Source: Chryseobacterium oranimense
GTDB taxonomy: Bacteria; Bacteroidota; Bacteroidia; Flavobacteriales; Weeksellaceae
NCBI RefSeq assembly: GCF_900129755.1
Contig: NZ_FQWT01000008.1
Coordinates: forward strand, 1-64,000
Length of the DNA stretch: 64,000 nt
Direction: 5' to 3'
Shown: positions 34,638 through 43,452 of the stretch, one piece after another
How positions within the stretch are numbered: the first letter of the stretch is position 1
Layout: each line of letters starts with the position of its first letter
Program-made: the position numbers and the translations under genes
Notes under the pieces: model-generated
The model's database searches: none
What the model was told of the DNA's origin: nothing
Seen by the model: only the letters and a program-made list of their open reading frames with translations

Positions 34638-34706
34638 GATAAATGATAATTAATGAATGATTCCTGCATCTGCAAATTTTCGGCCATTCATTAATTATCA
34701 TCTATC
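34638..34706. repeat. 22-bp inverted repeat between coaD and the TRIC gene
   Basis: The arms 34638-34659 and 34685-34706 match at 21 of 22 positions (GATAAATGATAATTAATGAATG against its complement), with a 25-bp spacer. The stem is almost wholly A+T and no T tract follows, so it is not a classical terminator. It lies in the 100-bp gap between two same-strand genes. Confidence 0.8.
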
Positions 34707-34724
34707 AATTATCGATTATACAAT

Positions 34725-35189
34725 TTATCTCTCCACCCTCACCGAATCCGGAACCAGCAGTTCATATTCTCCGCCGTGGTTGATGATCTCTCTTACAATG
34801 CTACTGCTGATGAAAGATTTTCCGGATGAGGTTAATAAGAATACGGTTTCCAGTTTTTTGTGGGCCAAGGTCCGATTAGTATGAGCAATAGCTTTTTCGA
34901 ATTCAAAGTCGGCAGGATTTCTTAGACCTCTGATGATGTACTGTGCATTTTTTTCGAAGCAGTAGTCTACCGTTAATCCTTCAAAATAGTCAACCTCCAC
35001 ATTAGGGAATTCGGCAACAGAATTTTGGATAAATTCCATTCTTTTTTCCAGGGGAAACATATATTTTTTCTGGGAATTCTGCCCGATGGCAATAATCAGT
35101 TTGTCAAAAAGCGGAGCCGCTCTTTCAATGATATCATAATGTCCCAGGGTAATAGGATCAAAAGATCCCGGGAAAACAGCAATTTTCAT
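34725..35189 (-). CDS. coaD: Phosphopantetheine adenylyltransferase
   Basis: 154 residues. The nucleotidyltransferase signature is visible as FPGSFDPITLGHYDII (T/HxGH form) and the second motif as SSGKSFISSSIVREI. Pantetheine-site residues lie in FEGLTVDYC and RGLRNPADFEFE. The enzyme makes dephospho-CoA in coenzyme A synthesis. It lies ~115 nt behind ddl on the same strand, and the spacer carries short direct repeats of TTACGTGTT type (35194-35218). Confidence 0.96.
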   Translation of the reverse strand: MKIAVFPGSFDPITLGHYDIIERAAPLFDKLIIAIGQNSQKKYMFPLEKRMEFIQNSVAEFPNVEVDYFEGLTVDYCFEKNAQYIIRGLRNPADFEFEKAIAHTNRTLAHKKLETVFLLTSSGKSFISSSIVREIINHGGEYELLVPDSVRVER

Positions 35190-35318
35190 GTTTTACGTGT
35201 TATGATGAGTTACGTGTTGTGAGTTTCGGATATGTGGTGTGAAATGTTTAGGATTATACTGCTAATCTTTATTTTCCCCTCTATTTAATCGTCAACTCCC
35301 ATCCTCTAATTTCTTCTA

Positions 35319-36305
35319 TTATTTTTTATTCAATGCTTTTTCTACTTCGTTTCCGCAAAGGTCTGTGATGGATATTCCGTAAATTTTTGCCTGTTGCGGA
35401 AGAATGCTGGCAGGGGAGAATCCCGGATTGGTATTCATTTCAAGCATGTAAGGAATCCCGTCCATAAGGATGAATTCGCTTCTTGAAAAACCACTCATTC
35501 CAAGGGAATTGTAAGCTCTTTTTGAGATTTCTTCTACTCTGATTCTTGTTGCATCATCAATTCTTGCAGGGGTAATCTCTTCTGAAGCTCCTTCATATTT
35601 GGCTTCATAATCAAAGAATTCGTTGGTAGGAACAATTTCGGTGATTCCCAGAACGATAGTTTCTCCTTTGAAATCTATAACGCCTACAGAAACTTCCATT
35701 CCGTCCAGGAAGCTTTCGATCAGGATTTCATCATCTTCTTTGAAAGCAATTTCCGTAGCGGCAATTAATTCTGATTTCTCCTTCACTTTTGAAATTCCCA
35801 AAGATGATCCGGACTGGTTAGGCTTTACAAAAACAGGAAGCCCAAGACTTTCGACAATTTCGTCAACATTAATATTTTCTCCTTTTCTTAAATAAATGCT
35901 TTTTGCAGAAGGAATTCCGTATTTGGAAAGTACAGCTAATGTATCTTTTTTATTGAAGGTAAGAGCACTTTGGTAGAAATCACATCCGGTATACTTCTGT
36001 CCGATGGCATCCCAGTAAGCCTGAAGAATCCCGTTTTCACCCGGAGTTCCGTGGATAATGTTGAAACAGGCATCGAATTTCAGTTTTTCATTGTTGTCCA
36101 GCGTTACTGAAAAATCTCCGCGGTTGATTTCATATTTTTTGTCGTTTTCACCCAGAAAATACCATTCATCTTTAAGGATAACTACTTTATATACATCATA
36201 TAGATTTCTGTCAAGAGAATCGTAAATCAACTGACCGCTTTTTAGGGAAACCACATATTCATCCGAATAGCCTCCCATAACAACGGCAACACTTTTTTTG
36301 CTCAT
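35319..36305 (-). CDS. ddl: D-alanine--D-alanine ligase
   Basis: 328 residues from the ATG at 36305. An upstream in-frame ATG at 36341 lies in front of the TAAATTTG promoter box (36329-36336) and would not be on the message. ATP-grasp motifs are in place: FVKPNQSGSSLGISKV, EDDEILIESFLDGMEVSVGV in parts, GFSRSEFIL and LEMNTNPGFSPASILPQ. It joins two D-Ala residues for peptidoglycan precursors. The murI gene for D-Glu lies 6 kb away, and a PASTA protein diverges from this gene. Confidence 0.96.
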   Translation of the reverse strand: MSKKSVAVVMGGYSDEYVVSLKSGQLIYDSLDRNLYDVYKVVILKDEWYFLGENDKKYEINRGDFSVTLDNNEKLKFDACFNIIHGTPGENGILQAYWDAIGQKYTGCDFYQSALTFNKKDTLAVLSKYGIPSAKSIYLRKGENINVDEIVESLGLPVFVKPNQSGSSLGISKVKEKSELIAATEIAFKEDDEILIESFLDGMEVSVGVIDFKGETIVLGITEIVPTNEFFDYEAKYEGASEEITPARIDDATRIRVEEISKRAYNSLGMSGFSRSEFILMDGIPYMLEMNTNPGFSPASILPQQAKIYGISITDLCGNEVEKALNKK

Positions 36306-36328
36306 AACCATTATAGTATCAATTAAGG

Positions 36329-36336
36329 CAAATTTA
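36329..36336 (-). promoter_or_regulatory. -7 box TAAATTTG for ddl
   Basis: Exact TAnnTTTG match on the minus strand. It ends 23 nt before ATG 36305 and lies inside the longer frame, so it decides the start. Confidence 0.6.
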
Positions 36337-36426
36337 ATCATTTTATGTAATGCAATAAGGGAAATTCAGAAATTTTAAAATTCAAAATGAATTGTATTAA
36401 ATAAAAGCACATTTAAAATTATTAGC

Positions 36427-36434
36427 TATATTTG
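36427..36434 (+). promoter_or_regulatory. -7 box TATATTTG for the PASTA protein gene
   Basis: Exact TAnnTTTG match 26 nt upstream of the ATG at 36461. Confidence 0.6.
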
Positions 36435-36460
36435 CCGTTATAATTAAAGTATTTTTAAGT

Positions 36461-37564
36461 ATGCTTAAATCACTTTTCAATTGGAAAGTTTTACTGAATT
36501 TAGTAGTCGCCATCGGTGTTTTTGTGGGGTTGGTGTGGCTTACTTTCCGCTGGTTGGAGTACCATACAAACCACGGTCAGGAAATTCCTGTGCCCAACGT
36601 TATTAATAAATCGGTGTATGATGCCGTAAAAATATTAGAGGATACCGGACTGGAGTATGAAGTAGACAGTGCGGAATATAATCCTAAATATAAACCTTTC
36701 CAGGTTTTAAAGATGCATCCTTTATCCAGCTCGCGTGTAAAACCGGGATCACTGGTAAGAATTGTAGTGAACCCAAGAACCTGGGCGCCTATTACTGTTC
36801 CGGATGTGATCAATAAATATTCAGGACTGGCTTTCCAGAGACTGGATCAGGTGGGGCTTAAGATCGGTGATACCATCTATGAACCGAGTATTCAGAAAGA
36901 TGCTCTTTTAAGAGTATTATATAAAGGTAATGCAGTGAATCCGGGTTCACGACTTCCGAGATTCTCCGTGATCGATGTTGTGGTAGGATCAGGACCTATG
37001 AGAAATATTTCTATTCCTAATGTGGTGGGGCTTTCGGTAAAAGAAGCAAGAGCAGTAATCGCAAGGAGCTTATTTGAAGTAGGTCTTGTAGAACATGAGG
37101 ATGGAAGTAAGGATGAATCTGATATTATCTATTATCAGGATCCGGCTTCCGGGGATGTAAGAGATCAGGGAATGCAGATTGACCTTTGGGCCAGTAAAAG
37201 AACCCCTGCAGAACTTAGGGCTAAAGTAGAGCAGCTGAATTCTATTTACAGAATGAAAGTAGATACTTCACTGCCTCCGGTACACTATGAAGAGGTTCCT
37301 ACCTATTCGGAACCCAATTATGAACCGCCTGTAGCCGCTCCGGTACCAAGAAAAGAAGTTCCTAAACCGGAACCAGCTAAGACAGAACCCGCCAAGACGA
37401 CAAGTGCAGCTACCGGTGCTAAACCTGCAGGAACTACAGCAGAAAAGCCTAAAACTACTGCAACCGGCAGTCAGACTTCAGGTAATAAACCGGCAACTAC
37501 CGGAAATACAGCTCAACAACAGCCGGCTCAAAAACCAAAAGCTAAGAAAATAGTAGTAGAATAA
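36461..37564 (+). CDS. PASTA domain membrane protein
   Basis: 367 residues. One N-terminal membrane helix (VLLNLVVAIGVFVGLVWLTF) is followed by three PASTA repeats starting at VPNVINKSVYDAVKIL, VPDVINKYSGLAFQRL and IPNVVGLSVKEARAVI. A long low-complexity tail of ~110 residues rich in Pro, Thr, Ala and Lys follows. PASTA modules bind muropeptides or the cell wall. There is no kinase or transpeptidase domain, unlike most PASTA proteins in Gram-positive bacteria. Neighbouring ddl supports a role at the cell wall. Confidence 0.9.
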   Translation: MLKSLFNWKVLLNLVVAIGVFVGLVWLTFRWLEYHTNHGQEIPVPNVINKSVYDAVKILEDTGLEYEVDSAEYNPKYKPFQVLKMHPLSSSRVKPGSLVRIVVNPRTWAPITVPDVINKYSGLAFQRLDQVGLKIGDTIYEPSIQKDALLRVLYKGNAVNPGSRLPRFSVIDVVVGSGPMRNISIPNVVGLSVKEARAVIARSLFEVGLVEHEDGSKDESDIIYYQDPASGDVRDQGMQIDLWASKRTPAELRAKVEQLNSIYRMKVDTSLPPVHYEEVPTYSEPNYEPPVAAPVPRKEVPKPEPAKTEPAKTTSAATGAKPAGTTAEKPKTTATGSQTSGNKPATTGNTAQQQPAQKPKAKKIVVE

Positions 37565-37587
37565 TCACTATTTATTATAAAAAATAT

Positions 37588-37618
37588 AGGCTTCAACTGC
37601 AAAATGTTGGGGCCTTTT
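37588..37618 (+). terminator. Intrinsic terminator behind the PASTA gene
   Basis: A 10-bp stem (37588-37597 with 37606-37615, two G-T pairs) and a short T tract. It lies 20 nt before the rluD start, so some read-through is likely. Confidence 0.7.
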
Positions 37619-37635
37619 GCGTAAAAAATAAAACA

Positions 37636-38709
37636 ATGGCAGAAGATAACGAAGATTTTTTTGACGAAGAATTATTAGAATCCGACAGTTTGGAGAATAT
37701 CGATATTGATGAAGAAAATAAGGGATTATATGAGCACCTTAATATCAAAGTTGATAAAAACCAGGAGCCGTTAAGGATTGATAAATTTTTATTGATATAC
37801 AGACAGAACTCTTCACGGAACAAAATTTCGCAAACCTGCAGAGCAGGAAATGTTGTGGTCAATGGTGCCCCGGTAAAACAGAACTACCGTGTAAAGCCCG
37901 GCGACCAGATTTCAGTGCTTCTTGCCCATCCGCCAAGACAAAATGTAATCATTCCTCAGGATATTCCTGTGAATATTATTTATGAAGATGATGATCTGGT
38001 AGTTGTAGATAAAGAACCGGGAATGGTAGTACATCCAGGCCACGGAAACTGGGACAAAACTCTGGTAAACGCACTGGCTTTCCATTTTGAAAAGAATGGA
38101 GAGAAGTCTGATCTGGACAGGGTAGGACTTGTTCACCGGATTGACAAAGATACATCCGGCCTTTTGGTGATCGCTAAAAACGAATATGCGCTGAGCTTTT
38201 TAGCCAAGCAGTTTTTCAACAGAACGACAAAAAGGTTATACTGGGCTTTTGTCTGGGGAAATCCACAGGAAGATGAGGGCACCATAAGAGGGCATATAGG
38301 AAGGCATCCTAAAAACCGTATGCAGATGTCCGTTTATGAGGATGGAAGCCATGGAAAGCATGCCGTGACCCATTATAAGGTTTTGGAGAGGTTTAGATAT
38401 ATGACCTGGGTAGAATGTAAGCTGGAGACCGGAAGAACCCACCAGATCCGTGCTCATTTCAAGCATATTGGCCATACTTTGTTTAATGACGAAAGATATG
38501 AAGGTCATACCCCGCTCAGAGGAGTGAATCTGCCTAAGTATAAGCAGTTTATAAAAAATGTATTCGAAATTCTCCCTAGACATGCACTTCATGCCCATAC
38601 TTTAGGGTTTATACATCCAACAACTAAAAAGGAATTATATTTTGAGAGCCCAATGCCTAAAGATATGGCGGATGCTGTAAAAAAATGGAGAAATTATTTA
38701 GAAAACTAA
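37636..38709 (+). CDS. rluD: RluA family pseudouridine synthase, RluD type
   Basis: 357 residues. An acidic N-terminal extension precedes an S4 RNA-binding domain (about 50-110, RIDKFLLIY and GNVVVNGAPV). The catalytic domain carries the aspartate in VHRIDKDTSGLLVIAKN and the GRTHQIRAHF motif. Such enzymes convert uridine to pseudouridine in helix 69 of 23S rRNA when of the RluD type. The start is clear, with the ATG just after the terminator of the previous gene. Confidence 0.92.
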   Translation: MAEDNEDFFDEELLESDSLENIDIDEENKGLYEHLNIKVDKNQEPLRIDKFLLIYRQNSSRNKISQTCRAGNVVVNGAPVKQNYRVKPGDQISVLLAHPPRQNVIIPQDIPVNIIYEDDDLVVVDKEPGMVVHPGHGNWDKTLVNALAFHFEKNGEKSDLDRVGLVHRIDKDTSGLLVIAKNEYALSFLAKQFFNRTTKRLYWAFVWGNPQEDEGTIRGHIGRHPKNRMQMSVYEDGSHGKHAVTHYKVLERFRYMTWVECKLETGRTHQIRAHFKHIGHTLFNDERYEGHTPLRGVNLPKYKQFIKNVFEILPRHALHAHTLGFIHPTTKKELYFESPMPKDMADAVKKWRNYLEN

Positions 38710-38729
38710 AAATATATTGAGAATTTTTT

Positions 38730-38737
38730 TATATTTG
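38730..38737 (+). promoter_or_regulatory. -7 box TATATTTG for the PorP/SprF gene
   Basis: Exact TAnnTTTG match 23 nt upstream of ATG 38761. Confidence 0.6.
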
Positions 38738-38760
38738 TTGAATTGAAATCAAGATTTGTT

Positions 38761-39711
38761 ATGAGAAAACTATATGCTATCGTATGTTTAGCTCTTTTGT
38801 CAAATGCATACAAAGCACAAGAATCACTACCATACTATCAGCAATATCTTCTGGATGGTGAATTCCTGTTCAACCCAGCTCAGTACGGAAAGACCGACTA
38901 CGTACAGCTTAATGCTAATTACCACAAACAATTTGACAAGTTTAGCGATTCTCCAAATACGCAGTCTATAGGAATCAACGGGAACATTTTCGACAGAGTA
39001 GGAGCAGGGCTCTCTATTTTCAGAGACAGTAATGGACCTATTTCTGCAGGCGGTATTACAGCGGGAGCTTCATACTTTATTCCACTAAGTAGTGAGGGAG
39101 ACAGAAAAGACCAGTTCTCTTTCGGTACCAGTGTTTCATTTTATAATATGAACTTCGACTATACTTCAGTGAACGTTGAAGATGGTTACGATCCTTTATT
39201 GATCGGGAAAGAAGGGAATATTTTTATGGCTTATGCCAACTTCGGGGCAGCTGCTACCTACAGAAATATTTTCGCAGGAGTGTCTGTAAACGATATTGCA
39301 CTAAGCAATGATAAGGCTATTGTAAACGGAATTGAGCCTTCCCCAATTAAATTCTTCTTAAACTTAGGATATGACTGGCATTTTGCTGACAATATCTATG
39401 TAACGCCATCAGCGTTGATCAACCTGAACACCAATTCAACAAGAATGATCGACTATAACTTAATGGCTACTTTCTTTAACGATATCAATTCATTCTCTGC
39501 CGGAGTAAGCTACAGAACGGTACAGAACAGATTCGACAGCCAGCAGCTTCAGATTGCACCGGTTATTAAAGTAAGATTCAATAAATTCATGGTCGGAGCT
39601 ACTTACAACATCGGAATGTCTGATATCCAGACTTATGGTGGAAACAGCTTCATGATCAGTTTAGGATATAACTTCGACAACTTTATTAATCATAGAGGAT
39701 ATAGATATTAA
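38761..39711 (+). CDS. PorP/SprF family type IX secretion membrane protein
   Basis: 316 residues from ATG 38761, which gives a clean signal peptide (RKLYAIVCLALLSNAYKAQ). An upstream TTG is open but would overlap the promoter region. The family hallmark is YYQQYLLDGEFLFNPAQYG at the mature N terminus, followed by a beta-barrel ending in LGYNFDNF. PorP/SprF proteins are outer-membrane factors linked with export of particular T9SS cargo, usually next to a large adhesin gene. No such partner is adjacent here. Confidence 0.9.
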   Translation: MRKLYAIVCLALLSNAYKAQESLPYYQQYLLDGEFLFNPAQYGKTDYVQLNANYHKQFDKFSDSPNTQSIGINGNIFDRVGAGLSIFRDSNGPISAGGITAGASYFIPLSSEGDRKDQFSFGTSVSFYNMNFDYTSVNVEDGYDPLLIGKEGNIFMAYANFGAAATYRNIFAGVSVNDIALSNDKAIVNGIEPSPIKFFLNLGYDWHFADNIYVTPSALINLNTNSTRMIDYNLMATFFNDINSFSAGVSYRTVQNRFDSQQLQIAPVIKVRFNKFMVGATYNIGMSDIQTYGGNSFMISLGYNFDNFINHRGYRY

Positions 39712-39735
39712 TCTGATATAATTTAAATAAATTTG

Positions 39736-39761
39736 AGCTCTGAAATTTTCAGGGCTTTTTT
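39736..39761 (+). terminator. Intrinsic terminator abutting the hemW start codon
   Basis: A 9-bp stem (39736-39744 with 39748-39756, two G-T pairs) and a T tract that ends at the base before the hemW ATG. It ends the PorP/SprF message. hemW expression must use read-through or a start within this hairpin region. Confidence 0.75.
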
Positions 39762-40886
39762 ATGATATATATTCACATTCCATTCTGCAAGCAGAAATGC
39801 AGCTACTGCAACTTTCACTTTTCTACATCTTTAAACTTTAAAGATGAAATGATCCGTGCCATGAAGACCGAAATCCGGCTTAGAAAAGATGAATTGCAGA
39901 ATAAAAATCTGAAATCCCTGTATTTTGGAGGCGGAACCCCTTCCATTCTTTCGGCAGATGAAATTAAAGGTATGATTGATGAAGTGCAGAAGTATTTCAG
40001 CTTCGATAGCGATATTGAAGTTACTTTGGAGGCTAACCCGGATGATCTGGATAAAAACTTTTTAAAACAATTAGCTCAATCGCCGGTCAACAGGCTTTCC
40101 ATAGGCACCCAGAGTTTTTTTGAAGAAGATCTTAAACTGATGAACCGTGCCCATAATGCATCTGAAGCAGAAAGTTCCATCAAAAGAGCACAGGATTTTG
40201 GATTCGATAACTTAAGTATAGACCTTATTTATGGTTCTCCAACCTCGAATCTTGAGATCTGGAAAGAGAATTTAAACAAAACCATAGCCCTTGAAGTTCC
40301 ACATATTTCATCTTATGCGTTAACCGTTGAACCCAAAACAGCTTTGGAAAACTGGATTTCGAAAGGAAAAGTTGCCGGTCCGCAGGAAGAAGAGCAGAAT
40401 AAAGAATTTTACTATCTGTCAGATTTTTTAAAAGACAATGGTTTTGAGCATTATGAAGTATCCAATTTTGCAAAACCCGGCTTTTATTCAAGGCATAATT
40501 CTGCGTATTGGAAGTATAATGAATATCTCGGAATCGGACCTTCGGCACATTCTTATAACGGATTTGATGTCAGAAGCTGGAATGTTGCCAACAACCAGCA
40601 GTATATTAAAAAGCTTTTTACCGGAATTCTTGCCAAAGAAGAAGAGATCCTTTCCCAGGAAGATCAGTTCAATGAAATGATCATGATCGGGCTGAGGACA
40701 ACTTGGGGCGTAGATCTTGAGAGCCTGAAGAATAAATTCAATGATAAAATTCTTGAGCATTTCCAACACGAGATAAAATCCAAAATAGAAGAAGGTATTT
40801 TAGTCACAGAAGACAATCATCTGAAAATTCCGGAAAAACATTGGTTTATGGCGGATGGAATTGCTTCAGACTTATTTTTGGTATAG
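39762..40886 (+). CDS. hemW: Radical SAM heme chaperone HemW
   Basis: 374 residues. The radical SAM cluster Cys are C9, C13 and C16 in PFCKQKCSYCNFHF. Other motifs are YFGGGTPSIL, TLEANPDD, RLSIGTQSFF and IDLIYGSP, with the HemW C-terminal domain following. The extra Cys in the motif that separates HemN from HemW is absent, so it should be a heme chaperone and not coproporphyrinogen oxidase. The start codon directly follows a terminator T tract. Confidence 0.92.
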   Translation: MIYIHIPFCKQKCSYCNFHFSTSLNFKDEMIRAMKTEIRLRKDELQNKNLKSLYFGGGTPSILSADEIKGMIDEVQKYFSFDSDIEVTLEANPDDLDKNFLKQLAQSPVNRLSIGTQSFFEEDLKLMNRAHNASEAESSIKRAQDFGFDNLSIDLIYGSPTSNLEIWKENLNKTIALEVPHISSYALTVEPKTALENWISKGKVAGPQEEEQNKEFYYLSDFLKDNGFEHYEVSNFAKPGFYSRHNSAYWKYNEYLGIGPSAHSYNGFDVRSWNVANNQQYIKKLFTGILAKEEEILSQEDQFNEMIMIGLRTTWGVDLESLKNKFNDKILEHFQHEIKSKIEEGILVTEDNHLKIPEKHWFMADGIASDLFLV

Positions 40887-40898
40887 CGTTTATTAATG

Positions 40899-40906
40899 TA
40901 TATTTG
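40899..40906 (+). promoter_or_regulatory. -7 box TATATTTG for the MuiA-like gene
   Basis: Exact TAnnTTTG match 30 nt upstream of the ATG at 40937. Confidence 0.55.
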
Positions 40907-40936
40907 AAATCTTACTTTAAATAAAAACTATTAACT

Positions 40937-42526
40937 ATGAAAAGAAACTTATTTTTCTTTTTTCTCTTTTTAAGTGCTTTACATTTTTCGCAAAAACCAA
41001 TTTTCACAAAAGCAAAAGTAAATGCTGTAAACGTTTACAGAACATCTGCAGAACTTCAGAATACAGTCAATGTATCAGTTCCGGCTGGAACGTCCGAGAT
41101 TGTAATAACCAATATTTCAGATGAGATTGTAGAGAAATCGGTGCAGATTAATACCAATAACAAGGATATTTCCGTTCTTTCCGCTCAATATAGAAGCAGT
41201 TACAATTCGGATTATTTTGAAAATAATAATCCCAACGGGAAAAAAATTAAAGATAGTATCGGTATTTTAGAGAATCTCAGTACAAAAATCAATATAGAAA
41301 AACAGACCAACGAGAAAACACTGGAGCTTTTAGATAAAAATCAAAGTCTTCTGGTGGGAAGCAGTGCCTCAAGCGTTGCACAGCTAATGCAGCTGACAGA
41401 GTATTATAAAACGAAGAGAAACGAAATAAGCTTGGCACAGCTTGATATTAATAAAAAATATACCGAAACAATTCTAAAGCTTGAAAGGTTAAGAAACCGT
41501 TTGAAAGCAAATGCAGAAGCTGAAGAAACGTTTTCCGACGGTGTCCTTGTTCTGAAAGTTGTAAGCAATACAGCAGGGAATGCCAGAATGAATTTAGGAT
41601 ATCTGGCAGAAAATGTTTTCTGGGAACCTTTTTATGAGGTAAAAGGAAATAAACTTACAGAGCCATTGGATATTACTTTTAAAGCAAAAGTAAGACAAGA
41701 TACGGGACTTGACTGGAAAGGAGTAAAACTTTCACTGATCAATGCAAGATCTTCCAGAAATAATGAGGCTCCGGTAATGAATCCCTGGTTTCTGAACTCT
41801 TATAAAAATGAAGAAAGAACAAGCAATGGTTATTCTGACAGAAAAGATACATTGCGAACCCAGCAGATTGAAGAAGTTGTAATGGTAGGATATGGCATCA
41901 AAATTAATGAAAATCAACTGAATGTAAGTTTTGATGCAGATATTCCTTATGATATACTCTCAAATAATGAAGATCATTTCATTAATTTGAAACAAATGAA
42001 AATTCCTGCAGAATACAAATACTATACGGTTCCAAAATACAGCACTACAGCATATCTGGTTGCCGAAATTAAAGATTTTAACAAGTACAATCTGATTTCG
42101 GGTTCAGCCAGCGTTATTTTTGAAAATATGTATGTAGGAGAAACAAGAATAAATCCTAATCAGACAGATGATAAGATGAGCATTACTCTGGGGGACGACA
42201 AGAAGATCAGTATACGTAAAGAAATAGTGAATGATAAGGCAAGTGAAAAATTATTCTCTTCGTATCAGGAAAAAACAGTTACTTATGATATTATCGTCCG
42301 AAATAATAAAAAAGAGGCGATCAATATTGATATAAGAGATCAAATCCCTTTGAGCAAAGATGAATCTGTAAAAATTGAGCTTCTTCAGAGTGATAATGCA
42401 GAACTGAACAAAGAAAAAGGATTTTTAACCTGGAATGTTAAAGTCTTGTCATCTGAAACAAAAAAAATAAGAGTAAGTTATAAAGTAAGATATCCAAAAG
42501 ATTTTTCGATCAGTAATCTTAATTAA
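40937..42526 (+). CDS. Mucoidy inhibitor MuiA family protein (DUF4140/DUF4139)
   Basis: 529 residues with a signal peptide (FFFLFLSALHFSQ). The N-terminal DUF4140 domain is followed by a coiled-coil of ~90 residues and a C-terminal DUF4139 beta-sandwich (VFWEPFYEVKGN, QDTGLDWKGVKLSLINA). The function in bacteria is not known. The name comes from a Streptomyces or mucoidy-related locus. An odd insert at about residues 311-320 reads IEEVVMVGYG, a segment otherwise seen at the plug domain of SusC-type TonB receptors. Confidence 0.85.
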   Translation: MKRNLFFFFLFLSALHFSQKPIFTKAKVNAVNVYRTSAELQNTVNVSVPAGTSEIVITNISDEIVEKSVQINTNNKDISVLSAQYRSSYNSDYFENNNPNGKKIKDSIGILENLSTKINIEKQTNEKTLELLDKNQSLLVGSSASSVAQLMQLTEYYKTKRNEISLAQLDINKKYTETILKLERLRNRLKANAEAEETFSDGVLVLKVVSNTAGNARMNLGYLAENVFWEPFYEVKGNKLTEPLDITFKAKVRQDTGLDWKGVKLSLINARSSRNNEAPVMNPWFLNSYKNEERTSNGYSDRKDTLRTQQIEEVVMVGYGIKINENQLNVSFDADIPYDILSNNEDHFINLKQMKIPAEYKYYTVPKYSTTAYLVAEIKDFNKYNLISGSASVIFENMYVGETRINPNQTDDKMSITLGDDKKISIRKEIVNDKASEKLFSSYQEKTVTYDIIVRNNKKEAINIDIRDQIPLSKDESVKIELLQSDNAELNKEKGFLTWNVKVLSSETKKIRVSYKVRYPKDFSISNLN

Positions 42527-42542
42527 ATATCCGATTATTCAC

Positions 42543-42550
42543 TATTTTTG
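42543..42550 (+). promoter_or_regulatory. -7 box TATTTTTG for murI
   Basis: Exact TAnnTTTG match. It overlaps the first TTG (42548) of the open frame, so that codon cannot be the start and the next TTG at 42569 is favoured. Confidence 0.6.
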
Positions 42551-42568
42551 TATAAAATTTCAGTTCAC

Positions 42569-43399
42569 TTGAAAACTAAAAAGCAAGATTATTCACATCT
42601 TTCACCAAGCCAGCCTATCGGTATTTTCGATAGTGGGGTGGGAGGACTTACCGTAGCTAAAGAGATCAAAAGACTTCTTCCTCACGAAGACCTGATCTAT
42701 TTTGGAGATACCAAACACCTTCCGTACGGTGAAAAGTCGAAGGATGCGATCATAGAATATTCTACAAAAATCACCAATTTTCTGCTTGAGCAGAACTGTA
42801 AAGCTATTGTCATTGCGTGTAATACGGCTACGGCAAATGCTTTGAATGAAGTGATGCAGTCTGTTAATGGGAAAGTTCCTGTTATAGATGTTATTAATCC
42901 GGTTGCAGAAAAGGTAGCCTATGAAATTCACAATAATGTTGGGGTAATCGCCACAAAAGCTACTGTGAATTCCGGGCTGTACAAAAAAAGCATCAGAAAG
43001 CAGAATAAATGGATCAAAGTTGATGAGCTGGCTACCCCGTTACTGGTTCCTGCCATCGAAGAAGGATTCAAAAACCATCCGATAACGCACGCTATCATTT
43101 ATAATTATTTGAGTAATAACAAGCTCAAAAATATTGAAACACTTATTCTCGGCTGTACACACTATCCTTTGCTGATTGATGAAATCAAGCAATATTACGG
43201 AAACCGAGTACGTGTGATTGATTCACCCAATATTGTAGCCAACCATCTGAAGATTATCCTGGATAAGTATCATCTTCTGAATGACAATAATCCGAAGCCA
43301 AACTACCATTTTTATCTTTCGGACCTTACAAAGAACTTTGAGAAGATCTCTAAAAAATTCTTTGGAAAAACAATAGATCTGGAATTGAAAGTTTTATAA
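42569..43399 (+). CDS. murI: Glutamate racemase
   Basis: 276 residues from a TTG start at 42569. No ATG or GTG is available upstream of the conserved IGIFDSGVGGLTV motif, and the upstream TTG at 42548 lies in the -7 box. The two catalytic cysteines are in VIACNTATANAL and LGCTHYPLL. The enzyme makes D-glutamate for peptidoglycan. A TTG start may keep translation low. A strong bidirectional terminator follows. Confidence 0.93.
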   Translation: MKTKKQDYSHLSPSQPIGIFDSGVGGLTVAKEIKRLLPHEDLIYFGDTKHLPYGEKSKDAIIEYSTKITNFLLEQNCKAIVIACNTATANALNEVMQSVNGKVPVIDVINPVAEKVAYEIHNNVGVIATKATVNSGLYKKSIRKQNKWIKVDELATPLLVPAIEEGFKNHPITHAIIYNYLSNNKLKNIETLILGCTHYPLLIDEIKQYYGNRVRVIDSPNIVANHLKIILDKYHLLNDNNPKPNYHFYLSDLTKNFEKISKKFFGKTIDLELKVL

Positions 43400-43403
43400 T
43401 ACA

Positions 43404-43431
43404 AAAAGCTGTTTCTCTTGAAACAGCTTTT
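43404..43431. terminator. Bidirectional terminator
   Basis: A perfect 12-bp stem AAAAGCTGTTTC/GAAACAGCTTTT (43404-43415, 43420-43431) with a tetraloop between convergent murI and the nitroreductase gene. Confidence 0.88.
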
Positions 43432-43452
43432 ATTTATGAGAAAAGTCCCATA

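Noticed and set aside
36306..36341. Longer start for ddl at 36341
   Set aside because: The codon lies upstream of an exact -7 box and the extra 12 residues are not family-like.
39762..40886. Oxygen-independent coproporphyrinogen oxidase (HemN)
   Set aside because: The protein is shorter than HemN and has only the three-Cys radical SAM motif, which points to HemW.
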